A DNA stretch of 64,000 nt. Origin: Cloeon dipterum. Its lineage: Eukaryota; Arthropoda; Insecta; Ephemeroptera; Baetidae. Position numbers and translations under genes: made by a program. How positions within the stretch are numbered: the first letter of the stretch is position 1; the number at the start of each line of letters is the position of its first letter. Shown piece by piece: positions 47,924 to 59,600 of this stretch. Location: positions 36,539,681 through 36,603,680 of the forward strand of contig NC_088786.1 in the NCBI RefSeq assembly GCF_949628265.1, given 5' to 3'. A model generated the notes under the pieces. The model was given only the letters and a program-made list of their open reading frames with translations, did no database searches and was not told the DNA's origin.

Positions 47924-50175
47924 ATGGTTTCCTCGAAAGAGCACGTGCCAACAGATCAACTGAGGAGAGAAGAAGACGTCACCACAAGCGTGGAAACGAC
48001 TCTGAACCAATTCATCGACGAGGGAATGAGCAGAGATTTTCTTGACGAAGTGATGACACTGCAAAATTTGCGTAAGTATCAAATTATTTCATGCATGGCA
48101 GCCGAGAATTTTAAAATGAATTATTTGCAGCATTTCAAAATTTGTGTAGATTATGAGGGTTCGGGGGTGAAGGGGGCGGGTGGGGCTGGCGATTGGGTTT
48201 AACATACGCAGAATGTTACGCCGAGAATGGCAAACATTTGTTTTTGATCGTGCGACCCATATGAGCCGAGCTATGAATTTTTCGAATTTTTAAATGTTAT
48301 AAATAAATGCGGTTTGCTCAAATTAAAATTCTGGTTTTCAAGATCTGGCTGGGGCCTCGGGGGCCGGCGGGCGGTGTGTGTCTGCCCGTATGCGCATTTT
48401 CAAAATTGGACCATTTTTCGAAAAACAGCGAATTTTAACTGGCAAAATTTCTGAAATAATTAATTTTCGGATTTTTTACGATGAGAATACGCCGCCTTGC
48501 CACCTAGCCGTCTTGCCTCTCGCCTATATTGAATTAAAATCATTTTGTGTGAATTTTACCGAATTCGTTTACAGGGTTTGGCCAGGGCGGTGAAGGAAAT
48601 TCGCATTTTTCGACAACTTGCAACTTCCGGCCTCCGTAACTCGCGATTGAAAATATAATTAAAAATTCAACACGTTTCCGATTTGGAGCGATTTTACTAG
48701 CAACTGTTTGAGACCAAGCACCACCCGATCGCATAAAAATTCAAAAAACGGTTTCACTTGAAAGACTAAAAAACGTGAATTTTTCATTTTCCCCGTAATA
48801 TTAACATGAAAAATTGAAAATTGGCGGTTTCTTCGAAACGCTGACCTATAATGTTTTGCAAAAAACAACGCAGATGACCAACGCGCGCGTCTGCCTACCA
48901 TTTTTCCCAGTTTTCAGATTTTTGGAGCCCATAGAAAAATTAAAATTCGATTTATTCGGGTTTTTGAGTTGGCGGTCGTGAATGGGTTTCTTTTCCGAAA
49001 AATTCTATCAATCGTGCTAGCATCGACCACGACCTCTCATCGGATAGGTCTTCGTCTCGGCTCTCATGGGCAATGCACTGATCACCTTCTCCAGGGTACC
49101 CCGACCTGAGATCACTTCAGAGGCGTGATTTTGGTGCCTTTTCCGCTCTATTGAGCTAGGTTCGCGGTTCTTAATGCAAATTTTAAATCTCGCCCACCAC
49201 CAACCTTCCTCAGGGCGCCCCACCTGAGGGCTGCCTTTACGCCGCTCTGCCGATGCAGACGCTTATTTTCGGATTCTGTGGGTTCCGCAATGCTAATTTA
49301 TTCCAAAATTTGACATTCTCGAGGGCCACTGACCTTCGCCGCCAGGTCGCGCCACCTGGGTGCTATACAAACCCATATATTACTTAAAGAGCTGAATATT
49401 TCACACGGATAACAATTTTTCTGTCGTTCCTGCCATTATTTTTGCGGATTACAGTCTGGTTTTCAGTAAGATTAAATCTGAAATCGATGTGAAAACACCT
49501 GAAGGCTTGTGTTGCCATCAGTTGGCTTCTTTTGAACTTTAAATTTGAAATTTTAATTTCTATGTTCCTATCATCGATCCTTTTTAGTTACCGGGGGAAT
49601 TTTGATTCGAATAAACACAAAGAAGCAATTAATTAACCTCATCGCTAATTAATTAGAAAAATCATATTGTTTCAGCTATTCCTGCCTCCATTGCCAATGA
49701 GACGAAGGTGACCGAGTTCTTGCCGGCTTCAGGGAATTATTTCGAATTTCTATCCGGAAAGGATGGCCACGACCGGAACCCGATCGGAGGGTCCTCGCAG
49801 ATTATTGCACAGCTTCCACCCCAACTGATCTTCGCCCCGGTTGCCGAACTCACCCCCAGTGGCTGCTCGTTCCAGGACAACAGGGTAATTCCAGTTGCAA
49901 GAAAGCTTACCATCGGAGGAAAGGCAGAAGTGGATAAAAATAGCCCAGAATATAGGGAGAAACGCAATAAGAACAACGAAGCAGTGAAAAAATCAAGGCG
50001 CAAAGCAAAAGAACGGGAGAATGAAATCAAGGAGACGAACAAAATTCTTAAGGATGAAAACGAGCAGTTGAAAAAAGTATTAGCCTATTTGAAGGCAGTT
50101 GTTGATAAATACCGTGGTTCAGTAAAAATCAATGACCACGAATTTCAAATGCCTCCTTCGTTCTCTGGCATGTAG
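47924..50175 (+). CDS. C/EBP-family bZIP transcription factor (215 aa)
   Basis: Coding exons 47924-48071 and 49676-50175. Donor GTAAGT and acceptor TTTCAG join C|CT in phase (LQNLPIPAS). ATG lies three bases after an acceptor-like TTTTACAG, so a non-coding 5' exon is likely. Near the C-terminus: a basic region EYREKRNKNNEAVKKSRRKA, whose NNEAVKKSR core is the C/EBP-type DNA-contact signature, followed by a leucine zipper (NEIKETNKILKDENEQLKKV then LAYLKAVVDKY). Short size and sequence suggest the C/EBP-gamma/Irbp18 branch. Such proteins dimerise through the zipper and bind CCAAT-type sites in the nucleus, in stress and differentiation control (family knowledge). AATAAA at about 50202. The 1.6-kb intron is rich in short repeats. 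Confidence 0.85.
49030..49365 (+). repeat. Tandem stem-loop motifs in the bZIP intron
   Basis: Three related motifs: CTCCAGGGTACCCCGACCTGAG, CCTCAGGGCGCCCCACCTGAGG and CGCCAGGTCGCGCCACCTGGG. The second is nearly self-complementary. A relative, TTTCAGGGTAGCCCACCCTGAG, is at about 51573. Confidence 0.5.
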
Positions 50176-50222
50176 CTTGCTGTTTATTGATTGAATGTCT
50201 CAATAAATTTTGAATAATGCAT

Positions 50223-50514
50223 CAGTTGCATAAACCCTAAGAATTTGAAGCCGCCAACAGATGGCGCCACCGTAGACTTTCGATTTTAAGGCACTTCCGC
50301 TGCGATTTTTATTTCAAAAAATAGTTTTTCTCGATTCTACGTCGATTGGCTGAACCGAGTTTGGTTTTCAGCTCGTCAAAAAATAGCAAATTAATTGAAG
50401 AATGCACAGCAGCTAGATTGAGTCAGAAATCGCAGCGGAGGTGCTTTAAAATCGAAAGTCTACGGTGGCGCCATCTGTTGGCGGCTTCGAACACTAAGTG
50501 CTTATGCAACTGGT
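50223..50514. mobile_element. Foldback MITE F1, shortened copy B
   Basis: Starts CAGTTGCATAAACCC, ends TTATGCAACTGGT. One inner arm is deleted relative to the 420-bp copy at 59709-60127. Inserted 48 bp after the bZIP stop, just past its poly(A) signal. Confidence 0.85.
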
Positions 50515-51049
50515 CAATTACTCGCTTTTCTGTGCTAATTTTATAGTTAGGACAATAAAAGCGTTTGAATTAAGAAAATTTGCTTTATTAAATATATCAC
50601 TTCAAAATTAATTTTAGATAATGTAAAAGTGTAAAAATAATAGAATCGAAATTAATAAATTTTATTGGAGGGCAGAGTTTGGCCTTTCACCAAAATGTGA
50701 ACCCATGCAGTCGCAAAATGTGAACGAAAACATGGTGCCCAAAAGTGACCGCAAAGGAGCTTGTGCCCAATATGGCCATCTGCAGATAAATCTAGTTTGA
50801 CAATTAATTTAAAAAGGTAATCACCTAGTAGTTTTTAGTTAAATCGAGTAGTTTCAATAGAAAATAATGGTCGATTTGGACGGGATTTTAAAACATTGAA
50901 AATCTGCAATGATTTTATTTGATAAATTTTATTTAAGTCCTTGTTAGGTCGTTTAGTGCCCGCGTAGAAATTTTGATTCCACAATTAATCCGCGGTTATT
51001 CTTAGAATTAACATTTTGTATTTGCCCGGAAAAATTATTCACACACACA

Positions 51050-51089
<40 letters not shown>

Positions 51090-52086
51090 CACAGGAGGTA
51101 GCACACACGCTGTAGAGTAAAATCTGATTTAATATTTTTTAAAACTCCAAAAAATGGGAATTTAGCCACCAAACCCAGCCAATCGCCGCGGGGCAATGCT
51201 AAATGAAGGGAAATTGAGTCAAAAACAGCCTCCGGCCCATACGAGAATCAGCAAAAAATAAAACGAAAAAACACGTCACGTATGACACTTAAAAATTTTG
51301 GTTTTCGTGCACTAGCTCGGGCCCTTTTCATTGGAGGTGGTTGATTTAGGCACCGTTCAACGCGCCTCAGCAGGACGCATCCTACAGGGTCTGGTTTTGA
51401 ACAATAGGGACGTGTTTCGAATTGCTATGATTTTTTGAATGAGTGAATTTTGAAAGAGTCGAAATTTTAAGAAACATATTGATGTTATTTTTGTAAAAAT
51501 TTGACGGGAAGATAGATTTCAACTGGATCAAAAGGTCTCGCCGAGCCCTACCAATGCTATACCCTGACGACCTTTTTCAGGGTAGCCCACCCTGAGATCG
51601 ACCCCCGGGGAACTTTTCGCGATTTTTCCAACGCTGCCGACTATTTGGACCTGGCTGCTCGCGATTTCTCGGGTTTCTACACGATTCTCAAAAAATGGTA
51701 AGGATGAACAACCCAAACATGACCCGAGCAATTGTCGCAGGGCGGGAGACGGTGGCAGAAGGACCGAGGGTCCTTCTGGCGCGCAGAGCTCAGGCGGCCC
51801 ACCGGATAAGATAAAAATAAGTAAAAATATCATTTAGCTTTTTAAGATTTTAATACGCTGATCTTATTTAATTTCGATTAAGCAATACATTTCCTCTTGA
51901 AATGTTTATTGAGAAGGTTTCTAAGAATATGGACACAAAGTCTACTTCGTCAGCACCTTCCATTTTATTTTAAGTGGATTGACACAACAATTGCGTTCGG
52001 CGAATTGAAAAATATTTTTACAAATGGTTTCGAATGTTCTCTACAGTTTTCAATAATCAAATTATTATGCTTAATTGGCCGCTCAT
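50515..52086. other. Intergenic with microsatellite
   Basis: No gene seen. Includes a (CACG)n-type microsatellite at about 51040-51094 and a GC-rich block at 51530-51800. Confidence 0.4.
51040..51094. repeat. Microsatellite (AC)n(ACGC)n(AC)n
   Basis: Uninterrupted ACGC tetranucleotide run bordered by AC dinucleotides. Confidence 0.95.
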
Positions 52087-52498
52087 TTAATTGCAGAGGT
52101 TTAGGGCAATGGTGGTTTCGTGTTGCCAATATCTGCAAATGATTAATCATGTATTATAACGATTCCAATTTTTTCAAATGATCCCTTACCGAGATTTGAT
52201 CTTGACGGACCACGGCAACTCGATATTTTCTTGCTGCAGTTCGGTGCGGTAGAGGTGCGGAGGACGCTGTTGTCGTCTATTTGTGAGCAGCCGAACATCC
52301 AAGATTTTCTCTCCACGTCCATCTGCAACGAATAAAAACAAAAATTAATAAATTGGATTTCGAAAAATGGTCATATTTTGAAAAACCGAACACGGACGGA
52401 CACGCACCATTGAGGTGCATCGACTGGAGCAGAAAACACTGCCAGTCTGCCCGCGGGGCCCCGGCCAATCCCCGAAAACAAGAATTTTGAAATGTCAC
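52087..52498 (-). CDS. 3' end of an unrecognised gene (gene N)
   Basis: Three exons in phase: one ending at 52408 (GAPRADWQCFLLQSMHLN; donor GTGCGT), 52322-52190 (GRGEKILDVRLLTNRRQQRP then ELQQENIELPWSVKIKSR), and 52132-52087 (YWQHETTIALNLCN, stop). Junction codons G|AT and CG|A both work, and donors and acceptors are good (GTAAGG, TTGCAG). The start of the first exon is unclear; an in-frame stop lies near 52525. Charged, soluble-looking sequence with no recognised family. The pieces are small, so I am only moderately sure. Confidence 0.45.
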
Positions 52499-52857
52499 AA
52501 AGCGCGTTTTTTTACATTTAAAAATTCATATGGGTCGCAGAGTGGAAAATCAATGTTGGCTATTCTTGCCTTAAGATTTGCGTATTTTGGGCCCGACAGC
52601 CACCCCCAAATAGAGGTCTGAGCCGTCCAATTTTTGTCGGCTCCTGGCTAAACCAGCGCGGCGGCTTCCGACTCGCAGTGCGGCGCGATTCATTCACCAA
52701 AATCACGTTTCTGAATTGAATTTTTTTCTCTAAAAAAATATTTTTAGAGGGATATTACGTTTCTCGATTTTTTAGAGTCGTTTTATTACATATTAGATTT
52801 CAAGAAATTCCACTACAAAACAAATACATTTATTTCGATTTTTTGGGTTAATTGCAA

Positions 52858-53145
52858 CTCCAAATCTCAGAGTCTAATCGTCAGAATTGCAAAAACCACC
52901 AACCGTTAGACTCGTCTCGACCTCTTCAGAGCAGGTAAAGGGTTTACGAGTTGCATGCTCCCATCCCCTTTCATCCCCAACGATAAAATTTTGATAAAAA
53001 GCGACGACCTTTCCAGGCGCCGTATGTAAACTCTGGGGTGGAGAAAAAACACCCCTAAACCCTTCAGCTGCTCAGAGGAGGTGGAGACGAGTCCAACAGT
53101 GGGTAGTTTTTGTAATTATGATGCTAGAACCCGAGATTTAGAGGT
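52858..53145. repeat. Foldback element F2, copy 2
   Basis: Left arm AAATCTCAGAGTCTAATCGT and CCGTTAGACTCGTCTCGACC; right arm GGAGACGAGTCCAACAGTGG and CCCGAGATTTAGAG. Confidence 0.7.
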
Positions 53146-53207
53146 GTAAAGAAACCAGAAACAAAAAAATATGTAGAAATTGGTTCCATTTCGTTATTTT
53201 GGCACAT

Positions 53208-53535
53208 CCAAATCTCGGGTTTTAACCATTAGAATTGCAAAAAATTCCCACCGCTAGACTCGTCTCGATCGCCACTAAGCAGCTCACGTGTTTAGGGGGT
53301 GCATACTCCTATCCCTTTCAACCCAATACAACAATTTTGATAGTAAAAATTTTATCAAGCTTATCTAAAAACAAAAAATTTTTAAAATTAAATCCGAAAT
53401 TTATTTTAAAAATCTAGGAGAATGTTCTACTTTCTCGAGGGAGTTACATAATATAGAATTTAGGGGTTGAGGGTAGGCACCCCTAAACCCTTCAACTGGT
53501 TGGGGGAGGACAATAAGACGAGTTCAATTTGAAAT
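53208..53535. repeat. Foldback element F2, copy 3
   Basis: Left arm AAATCTCGGGTTTTAACCAT and CGCTAGACTCGTCTCGATC; right arm partial (GCACCCCTAAACCC.., AAGACGAGTTCAATTTG). About 60 bp from copy 2, same orientation of arms. Confidence 0.6.
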
Positions 53536-53888
53536 TAAGGAACTGATATGCGAATTATAAAACGATTCTTATACCATTTTTGTTGCTTGTGTGCAGCGGG
53601 CGCGAGAACACACACGTATAGCAAGCGAGCGAGGGTGAAAGTGAAAACACGGCTGCGGGTCTCCTTGCTTTCATACACTGAAAAAAACGGTGTGTTCTAT
53701 TACACGAAACGTGATTGTGTAAAGGTCGATGCCACAACGCAGCACAATTTTCATCTCTGGGCTAACCAATTTTCTGCTTGATTGCAAAGCAATACTTTTA
53801 CAAATGTTCATCCATGGCAGTTTTAGGTCTAATACTGTTGTGATCCATTTCATTTTTTTCTGAATCCTACTAATTAATACCTCAATTG

Positions 53889-54263
53889 ACCAGTTGCATA
53901 AACACTAGATGTTCGAAGCCGCCAACAGATTTCAGACTCAATCTAGCTACTGTGCATTCTTCAATCATTAATTTTCTTTATTTTGACGTGCGCAAAACCA
54001 AAATCGGTTAAGCCAATCACCGTAGAATCGTGAAAAACAATTTTTTGAAATAAAAAAATCTTATCCAACGTTTCTACGGCGAATGGCTAAACCAATTTTG
54101 GTTTTCAGCACGTCCTAAAAAAGCAAATCAATTGAAGAATGCAAAATGAGTCTGAAATCGCAGCGGAAATGCCTTTAAACCGCTTAAAACAATTTTTTTT
54201 AAGAAAGTCTGTGGTTGCGCCATCTGTTGGCGGCTTTGAACACTAAGGTTGCATGCAACTGGT
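53889..54263. mobile_element. Foldback MITE F1, copy C
   Basis: ACCAGTTGCATAAACAC to GCATGCAACTGGT with the two long inner arms. Flanks CAATTG and CAATTC match 5 of 6. Confidence 0.85.
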
Positions 54264-54484
54264 CAATTCCCAAAATCATAGGAGCCCAATTTTTTTATTC
54301 TAATCATCTATAAAAGCTTTTTGTTAGCAACATCTATTCTTCGTCCCGAGAGGAGGGTTTCCATCTAACAGCAAGCATACCGCGCATTAAGCGACCTTTA
54401 AACAGGAAAACTAAATAGATCAAAAACATGCATCATATCGTCTTATGCTTATGAGACAATGCGCTCGATAAACGAGGATTTAAG

Positions 54485-54978
54485 TTTAAAGACCATCTTT
54501 GACGAAGTTTCTGAGCTCACCAATCGATTCTTCAGGGTCGAATTAGGTAAAGTGGATGTTTTTTTCCGACCAAAACGTCCAGTGCGACGTGCGAACTTTT
54601 TTCCCGCCAAAACAATATGAATGAGAGAACTGCGCATGCGTCACAGCTGGCTGGATCTGACAAAGAAGTCATTCGTACAGGTGGTCTCTCTGCAAGTGCT
54701 CAAACCAGCTCTTACGCATGCGCAGTTCATATTGTTTTGGCGGGTAAAAAAGTTCGCACGTCGCGCTGTACTTTTTGGTCGGAAAAATATCCACCTTGGG
54801 GCGGATCACGGCACCGTTTTTTATCTCGACCTTGAAACACTGTGTACAATGCTTGCCTTTTATGCCCAGCGTTGCCATTTTTACTCAAGGTTGCGTTGCC
54901 ATGATCCGCCCCCTGACCTAATGCAACCCTCAGGAATCGATTGGTGTGCCCAGAAACTTCGTCAAACCGCGTTTTATA
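54485..54978. mobile_element. Long foldback element F3 with a nested MITE (M4)
   Basis: Outer arms GACGAAGTTTCTGAGC..CACCAATCGATTC and its inverse near 54930-54970; inner arms TTTTTTCCGACCAAAACG, CGCCAAAACAATATGAA and ACTGCGCATGCGT with inverses at 54715-54790. The right arm is interrupted at 54796-54913 by M4. Confidence 0.75.
54798..54913. mobile_element. MITE M4, copy 1
   Basis: Inverted ends GGGGCGGATCACGGCA and TGCCATGATCCGCCCC. A second copy, inverted, is at 58169-58279. Confidence 0.75.
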
Positions 54979-55974
54979 ATAGAAAATAAATTTTTTTCAG
55001 TGTATGTCTTTCACTTTGTGTGTTCTTGAGGCACTTCTTGACTCTGTGTGTGTACTCCCGGTTTAGATGAGACCTTTTTACGTGTGAGGTAATTTCCTCT
55101 TTCAAATACATTTTTATCGTTGTTTAGAGAGGATTTTCGCATTGGCACATCTACCTATTTAATAATAAATTGGCTTCTCTTTTACGGGACTTTAGAGCTA
55201 AGTTTACTTGAATTTATCAATTTAATAAATTACTTCTGTTGTATTAGCAGTAGTCACGGGGTCATTAATTATTATTCTGCAATATTTTATTTGGTTTCTA
55301 ACAATGTAAGCTCGCATTACGAATTGCACTAATTTGTGAAAGATCTGTATTTCTTCAGCCTTCCTATCACAAGGTTCACTCACCGTTACATAATCAGAAA
55401 TTCACAATTGTTGAGCAAACAAACCAGTCAATTGTGCGCATTGGATTTGGTTCGTTTGAAATGTACAATTGCAATATTTCTCTGTTTACAATAACAATAG
55501 AATAAAATAGAACTTTCGTAAGGATTTCTCCTTTTTTTAACCGTTTTTCACGGTATTTCACGTTATTTCACGTTATTCCGTTTGTGCCGTCAGCAAAAAA
55601 TCCCTCCCGATCGCACAACTGGGTTACGTTACATCATACATACACTCTATCATGCATTATGCAACGGGACACACGTGTCGTCATCCCCAGGAGCTAACTT
55701 CAAACCGATCAGATGAGTCCTTCCGCGCTAAATGCCCGGGTTTAAATTTAAACGGGTGACGGGGGACTTTTGCGGCGGCAAAATCGATTTCCAAAATAAA
55801 CTATTTCCTTCTGGCCGACCAATTTGTGTTGATTTTATTTTACAGATATCTGGTCGCTACTTTTTCATCCCTTTCAATCGCGCACACATCACAATAGATC
55901 AGTCACAGTTTCACAGTTCGAGATGAAAATATTACTGACAGCGAGTCTTTTTTCTTTTAGGGGAGAAACCTATA
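54979..55974. other. Intergenic, no gene seen
   Basis: AT-rich; a triplet of CACGGTATTTCACGTTATTTCACGTTATTCC near 55548-55580 is a short local repeat. No exon supported. Confidence 0.4.
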
Positions 55975-56755
55975 GTTTGCGTCGAACGGTGGTTAGTTTT
56001 TGCAATTCTGATGGTTAGAACCAAAGATTTGGCAGTGACAATATTAGCATAAACCCAAATCTTTCGAATTTTGGCCACACATTTCAATCGCTAAATCTCG
56101 GGTTCTAATTGTCAGATTTGCATAAACTGCACACCGTTCGACTTGTCTTAACTTTCTCTAAATAGTGAATGGAGTTTTGGGCAGATGTTTTCAATTTAAG
56201 AGCGTTTTGAACAGTGAATAAATTGGCTGAAAGTGCAAACGACGCGATTTTTCTCGTTACTTTAATACACGGGGTGGAAGGGGGATGAGGGTTGATCACC
56301 CTCAAAACATTTTGGTTATCTATTGAAGGTTAAGACAAGTTGAACGGTATGCAGTTTTTGCAATCCTGATGGTTTGAACCAAAGATTTGGCAGTGACAAT
56401 ATTAGCAAAAAACAAAAAAAAAAATCGAATTTTTGCCAATATTTCAATCGCTAAATCTCGGGTTTTAATCGTCAGATTTGCATAAACTGCACACCGTTCG
56501 ACTTGTCTTAACTTTCTCTAGATAGTGAATGGAGTTTTAGGTAGATTTTTTAAATTTAAGAGCATTTTGAACAGTGAATAAATTGGCTGAAAGTGCCAAC
56601 GACGCGATTTTTCTCGTAACTTCAATACACGCGGTGGAAGGGGGATGAGGGTTGATCGCCCTCAAAACATTTTGGCTATCTAGTGAAGGTTAAGACGAGT
56701 TGAACGGTATGCAGTTTTTGCAATTCTGATATTTAGAACCCGAGATTTGGAGATT
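55975..56755. repeat. Tandem foldback units, F2-like (period about 359 bp)
   Basis: ATCGCTAAATCTCGGGTT at 56089 and again at 56448, each followed by CATAAACTGCACACCGTTCG. Each unit closes with an inverse arm (TTGAACGGTATGCAGTTTTT). Two nearly identical foldback units head to tail. Confidence 0.7.
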
Positions 56756-56984
56756 CAAAGAACCCAAAAAAACGAAAAATGTGATGTTTCATAATTTGTG
56801 TAGTGGAATTTCTTGAAAACCTCATACAAAAAATAAATGGCAGAATTTATTCCGTTTTATTTACTGGTAAATTTCACGAAGGAATGAACTAGATCATTTT
56901 TTAAATTAAATATTTTTTATTCTCTGACACCTCCTTGCATTTTTCTCAATTGGATATTTTAAAAGTAAAAAGGTTTTTTAATCG

Positions 56985-57954
56985 GGTCACAGGATTTTAT
57001 TGTTCATTTGCAAAATTAGCATGAGCGTGTACATGCATGCAAAAATTCGTATTTACCAGCGGGGACCAGATTCGTGCGACGCGCAGATATGGCGTCCGGT
57101 GGAGTATGGCGCGAAAAAACGGTGTCACTTGAAATTACGCGAAAAGAACCAAATTTTGGTCAATAAATTGAGACAAAATTAGCATTACTCTTAACTAATC
57201 ATGTCTTTTGGATCGTAAAAACAAACTCTTGACACTCGTACGGCAATCCAAAGAGAGCTTTTTGTTTCCCACATTCAGACGCCATCTTGGATCTGCGCAG
57301 AGGGAACCAATTTTATCGCACGTCTGGCCCCCGTTGGTATTTACAACACAAAAAGAATTGATTATAAATAGAAATTTATAGGCTAAAAAAGAAACTTGTT
57401 TCAAATCAACGCGTTGGCACAGTATTTTCGTCAAAGCTTATAAAAATTCAGAGCAAATGAGCCGCTTGTAGATTTCTCTAGACGTTTCCCATGGCGTTAA
57501 ATAATCTGTCAATTTTCCTACTGTCGCTGGAAGGAGGAAACTTCTATAATGCCTACAAACAAGGCAGTGGGGAATTTTGCTGAAAAAATAAAATTGTTCA
57601 AATAAGTCACATTTCTGTGCGTCCTTGCCGTATAGAAATTTACACAATCCCTGGCTGATGAACCGACATATTTTGAATAAAATCAATAGCATATCCAGCC
57701 AAGGACAAAATTCACTTCTTCTCATTAATAAGTTAAAAATCTTAATAGGAGAATCATGTACTTACAAAACGTTTATTTTGTGCCGCGGATTACGGATTAC
57801 TCAAAAGCCAGCCGCGGCGGGTGGATCCCCAAGCGGCGCATAATGCGGGAACAGATATAGCAGATTGCCGATAAGGCAAAGGACGCCAAAAGTATCAGAA
57901 GACTGAAACAAAATAGAAGAAGGTCACTAAATAATTAATTCAAAATTTACTTAC
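56985..57954 (-). other. 3' part of S1 transcription unit (exon 3 region)
   Basis: A donor (GTAAG) after 57766 and acceptor TTTTTTCAG before 57579 define a third, non-coding exon that runs to AATAAAATCC (minus strand, signal 56996-57001). MITE M2 copy 3 is inserted within this exon. Confidence 0.5.
57057..57336. mobile_element. hAT-type MITE (M2), copy 3
   Basis: CAGCGGGGACCAGA to TCTGGCCCCCGTTG with a perfect 8-bp duplication GTATTTAC (57049-57056 and 57337-57344). The youngest-looking copy; lies in the 3' exon of S1. Confidence 0.9.
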
Positions 57955-57992
57955 ACGAGGAGCACGAGTTCCTTAGAAAAGCTGTACGACAT
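57797..57992 (-). CDS. Membrane micropeptide S1 (47 aa)
   Basis: Exons 57992-57955 (ATG to CTC CTC GT) and 57902-57797; codon GT|T keeps phase. The peptide starts MSYSFSKELVLLV, continues LLILLASFALSAICYICSRI and ends MRRLGIHPPRLAFE. One long hydrophobic segment (about residues 9-34), then a basic C-tail; probable single-pass membrane protein. The stop is about 31 nt upstream of the next donor, as in S2, S3 and S5. A TATA box at 58047-58052 lies 55 bp upstream of the ATG. No known family recognised. Confidence 0.7.
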
Positions 57993-58046
57993 GATGGTTC
58001 AGCGTGAGGCTCTTTGTAAACACAAGAAACTCAAGTTGATTGAGAG

Positions 58047-58052
58047 TATATA
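58047..58052 (-). promoter_or_regulatory. TATA box of S1
   Basis: CTATATACTC on the minus strand, about 55 bp upstream of the S1 ATG. The upstream block AGGAATTCAAAC..(58095) recurs in front of S2 and S3. Confidence 0.55.
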
Positions 58053-58168
58053 GCGGCCTTAATATGCCCAGCAGGAAAATAATTCCGAACAATCAAGGAA
58101 TTCAAACACGTCGCCAAATAAAATTGCTAGAATTTCTTCCATTTTTTTGATACAGGTAAAGCCATATT

Positions 58169-58279
58169 GGGGCGGATCACGGCAACACAACCTTGAGAAA
58201 ATTTGGCAACACTGAGCATAAGGCAAGCATTGTACAGTGTTTCAAGGTCGAGCTAAAAAATGGTGCCATGATCCGCCCC
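58169..58279. mobile_element. MITE M4, copy 2
   Basis: GGGGCGGATCACGGCA to TGCCATGATCCGCCCC; interior GTACAGTGTTTCAAGGTCGA is the inverse of copy 1. Lies just upstream of the S1 promoter. Confidence 0.75.
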
Positions 58280-58674
58280 ATTTATTCCTTAATTGATTTT
58301 CTGAAGCTCCAGTGACAAATGGATCATTATTTTGTTATTCTAAAATATAGAAGAAATCTAGATTAGCGGGGGAAATTTTTACCAATTTAGCACAAATGGT
58401 TTAAATTAATTTCTAATTACGTGCGAAAAAAACTACTTATTCGCATTTTAAATAAATGAAGTCTTGGCTATCCTAAATAATATTTTTTCCGATTCCTTCT
58501 AACTGTTAACATATCTCGTAATTAATGTCAAAAGACCAAACACGAAGTTGAATTTCACTAAACGATTGTCATTAATTTTTCTGATTCGGGAAGCTATTCT
58601 TCCTGCCATCTCGATAGTTTAAATATTAAAAGGTGAATTGAACAAAAAGAGAGTAATTATTCAGGTCGCTGGAT

Positions 58675-58680
58675 TTTATT
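58675..58680 (-). terminator. Poly(A) signal of S2
   Basis: AACAATAAAATCCAGCGACC on the minus strand. The same 20-mer context closes the unit of S3 (61027-61032), and a near copy closes S1 (56996-57001). Confidence 0.55.
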
Positions 58681-59231
58681 GTTGATAGGCCACCTCATCA
58701 TAAATTGTATACATGCGAAAAATTCATGAAAGAATAGCTTTTGTGTTTAAAAAAGAAGAAAATGCTTAGAATCATTGCGTTGGCACAGAATCGTAGTAAA
58801 ATCAAACGCAACTTCTCTGGTATCCTGACTGGATCAGGATTTTGGTCACAGCTTAAAAGAATCGGTTGAAAATAATGAGCCGCTCGTCGAATCCTTTTGA
58901 AGCTTTCTATGGCGTGTATGAAATCAGTGTGGGTCCTGCTATTGTTGCTGGAGGGACGAACGTCTAACACAGCAGAGGAATTTCATCAGACGTTCAGAAA
59001 ATATTCAGCGAAGTTGCTTCTGAAATGAGAAAATTGTACGAATGAGAAACAATTCTTTGCATTCTCTCTATGGACAAAAATTGATAGAATTCCAAATAAA
59101 ATTTCGCTTTGATCCCCAAAAAAGATCATAAATTATGTTCGCCACAAAGTGAAAGTTAAAAACCTTCAAAACAAATGCGAAAAAAGTTACATCAGCACTT
59201 ACAAAACTTATTGGGCGCGTCACATTGCGGT

Positions 59232-59523
59232 TTAATCATAATCCGATAACGCCACGGACTCCCACGCGCTGTAGTTTGATCTTGCGCGCGGCCCAACGTG
59301 GCGGAGCCAACACTCGTAGAGTTCTCTAATGACAATAATGAGTGCCACAGCGGACCCAAACCTGCAACAATAATGGGAGTTTTTAAATAATGGTGATTTA
59401 GTGTCTTTAGTCCTTATTTTGAAAAAGTGATAAAATGAATTTGAAAATTTATATGTACGCTTACACGCTCAAAAGGAACAAGAAAAAATGATCCGTAATG
59501 AATGGCACTAGTGAGCTGGACAT
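59232..59523 (-). CDS. Membrane micropeptide S2 (62 aa)
   Basis: Exons 59523-59465 (59 nt) and 59361-59232; codon GT|G. Starts MSSSLVPFITDHFFLFLLSV, then FGSAVALIIVIRELYECWL (membrane segment spanning the junction), then RHVGPRARSNYSAW and an acidic end ALSDYD. It shares FITD..F and FG.AV with S5, its nearest relative. The third exon starts at 59019 (acceptor CATTTCAG) and ends at an AATAAAATCC signal at 58675-58680. Confidence 0.75.
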
Positions 59524-59600
59524 TTTGTGTTGAGCGGCTCTTCGTCTTCGTCCACGCAATATATCTCAAGAGTGAAAGGTTTGGCTAGGAGGTAGCTTCG

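Noticed and set aside
51040..51094. CRISPR-like regular repeats
   Set aside because: A simple tetranucleotide microsatellite without spacers, in a eukaryotic genome.
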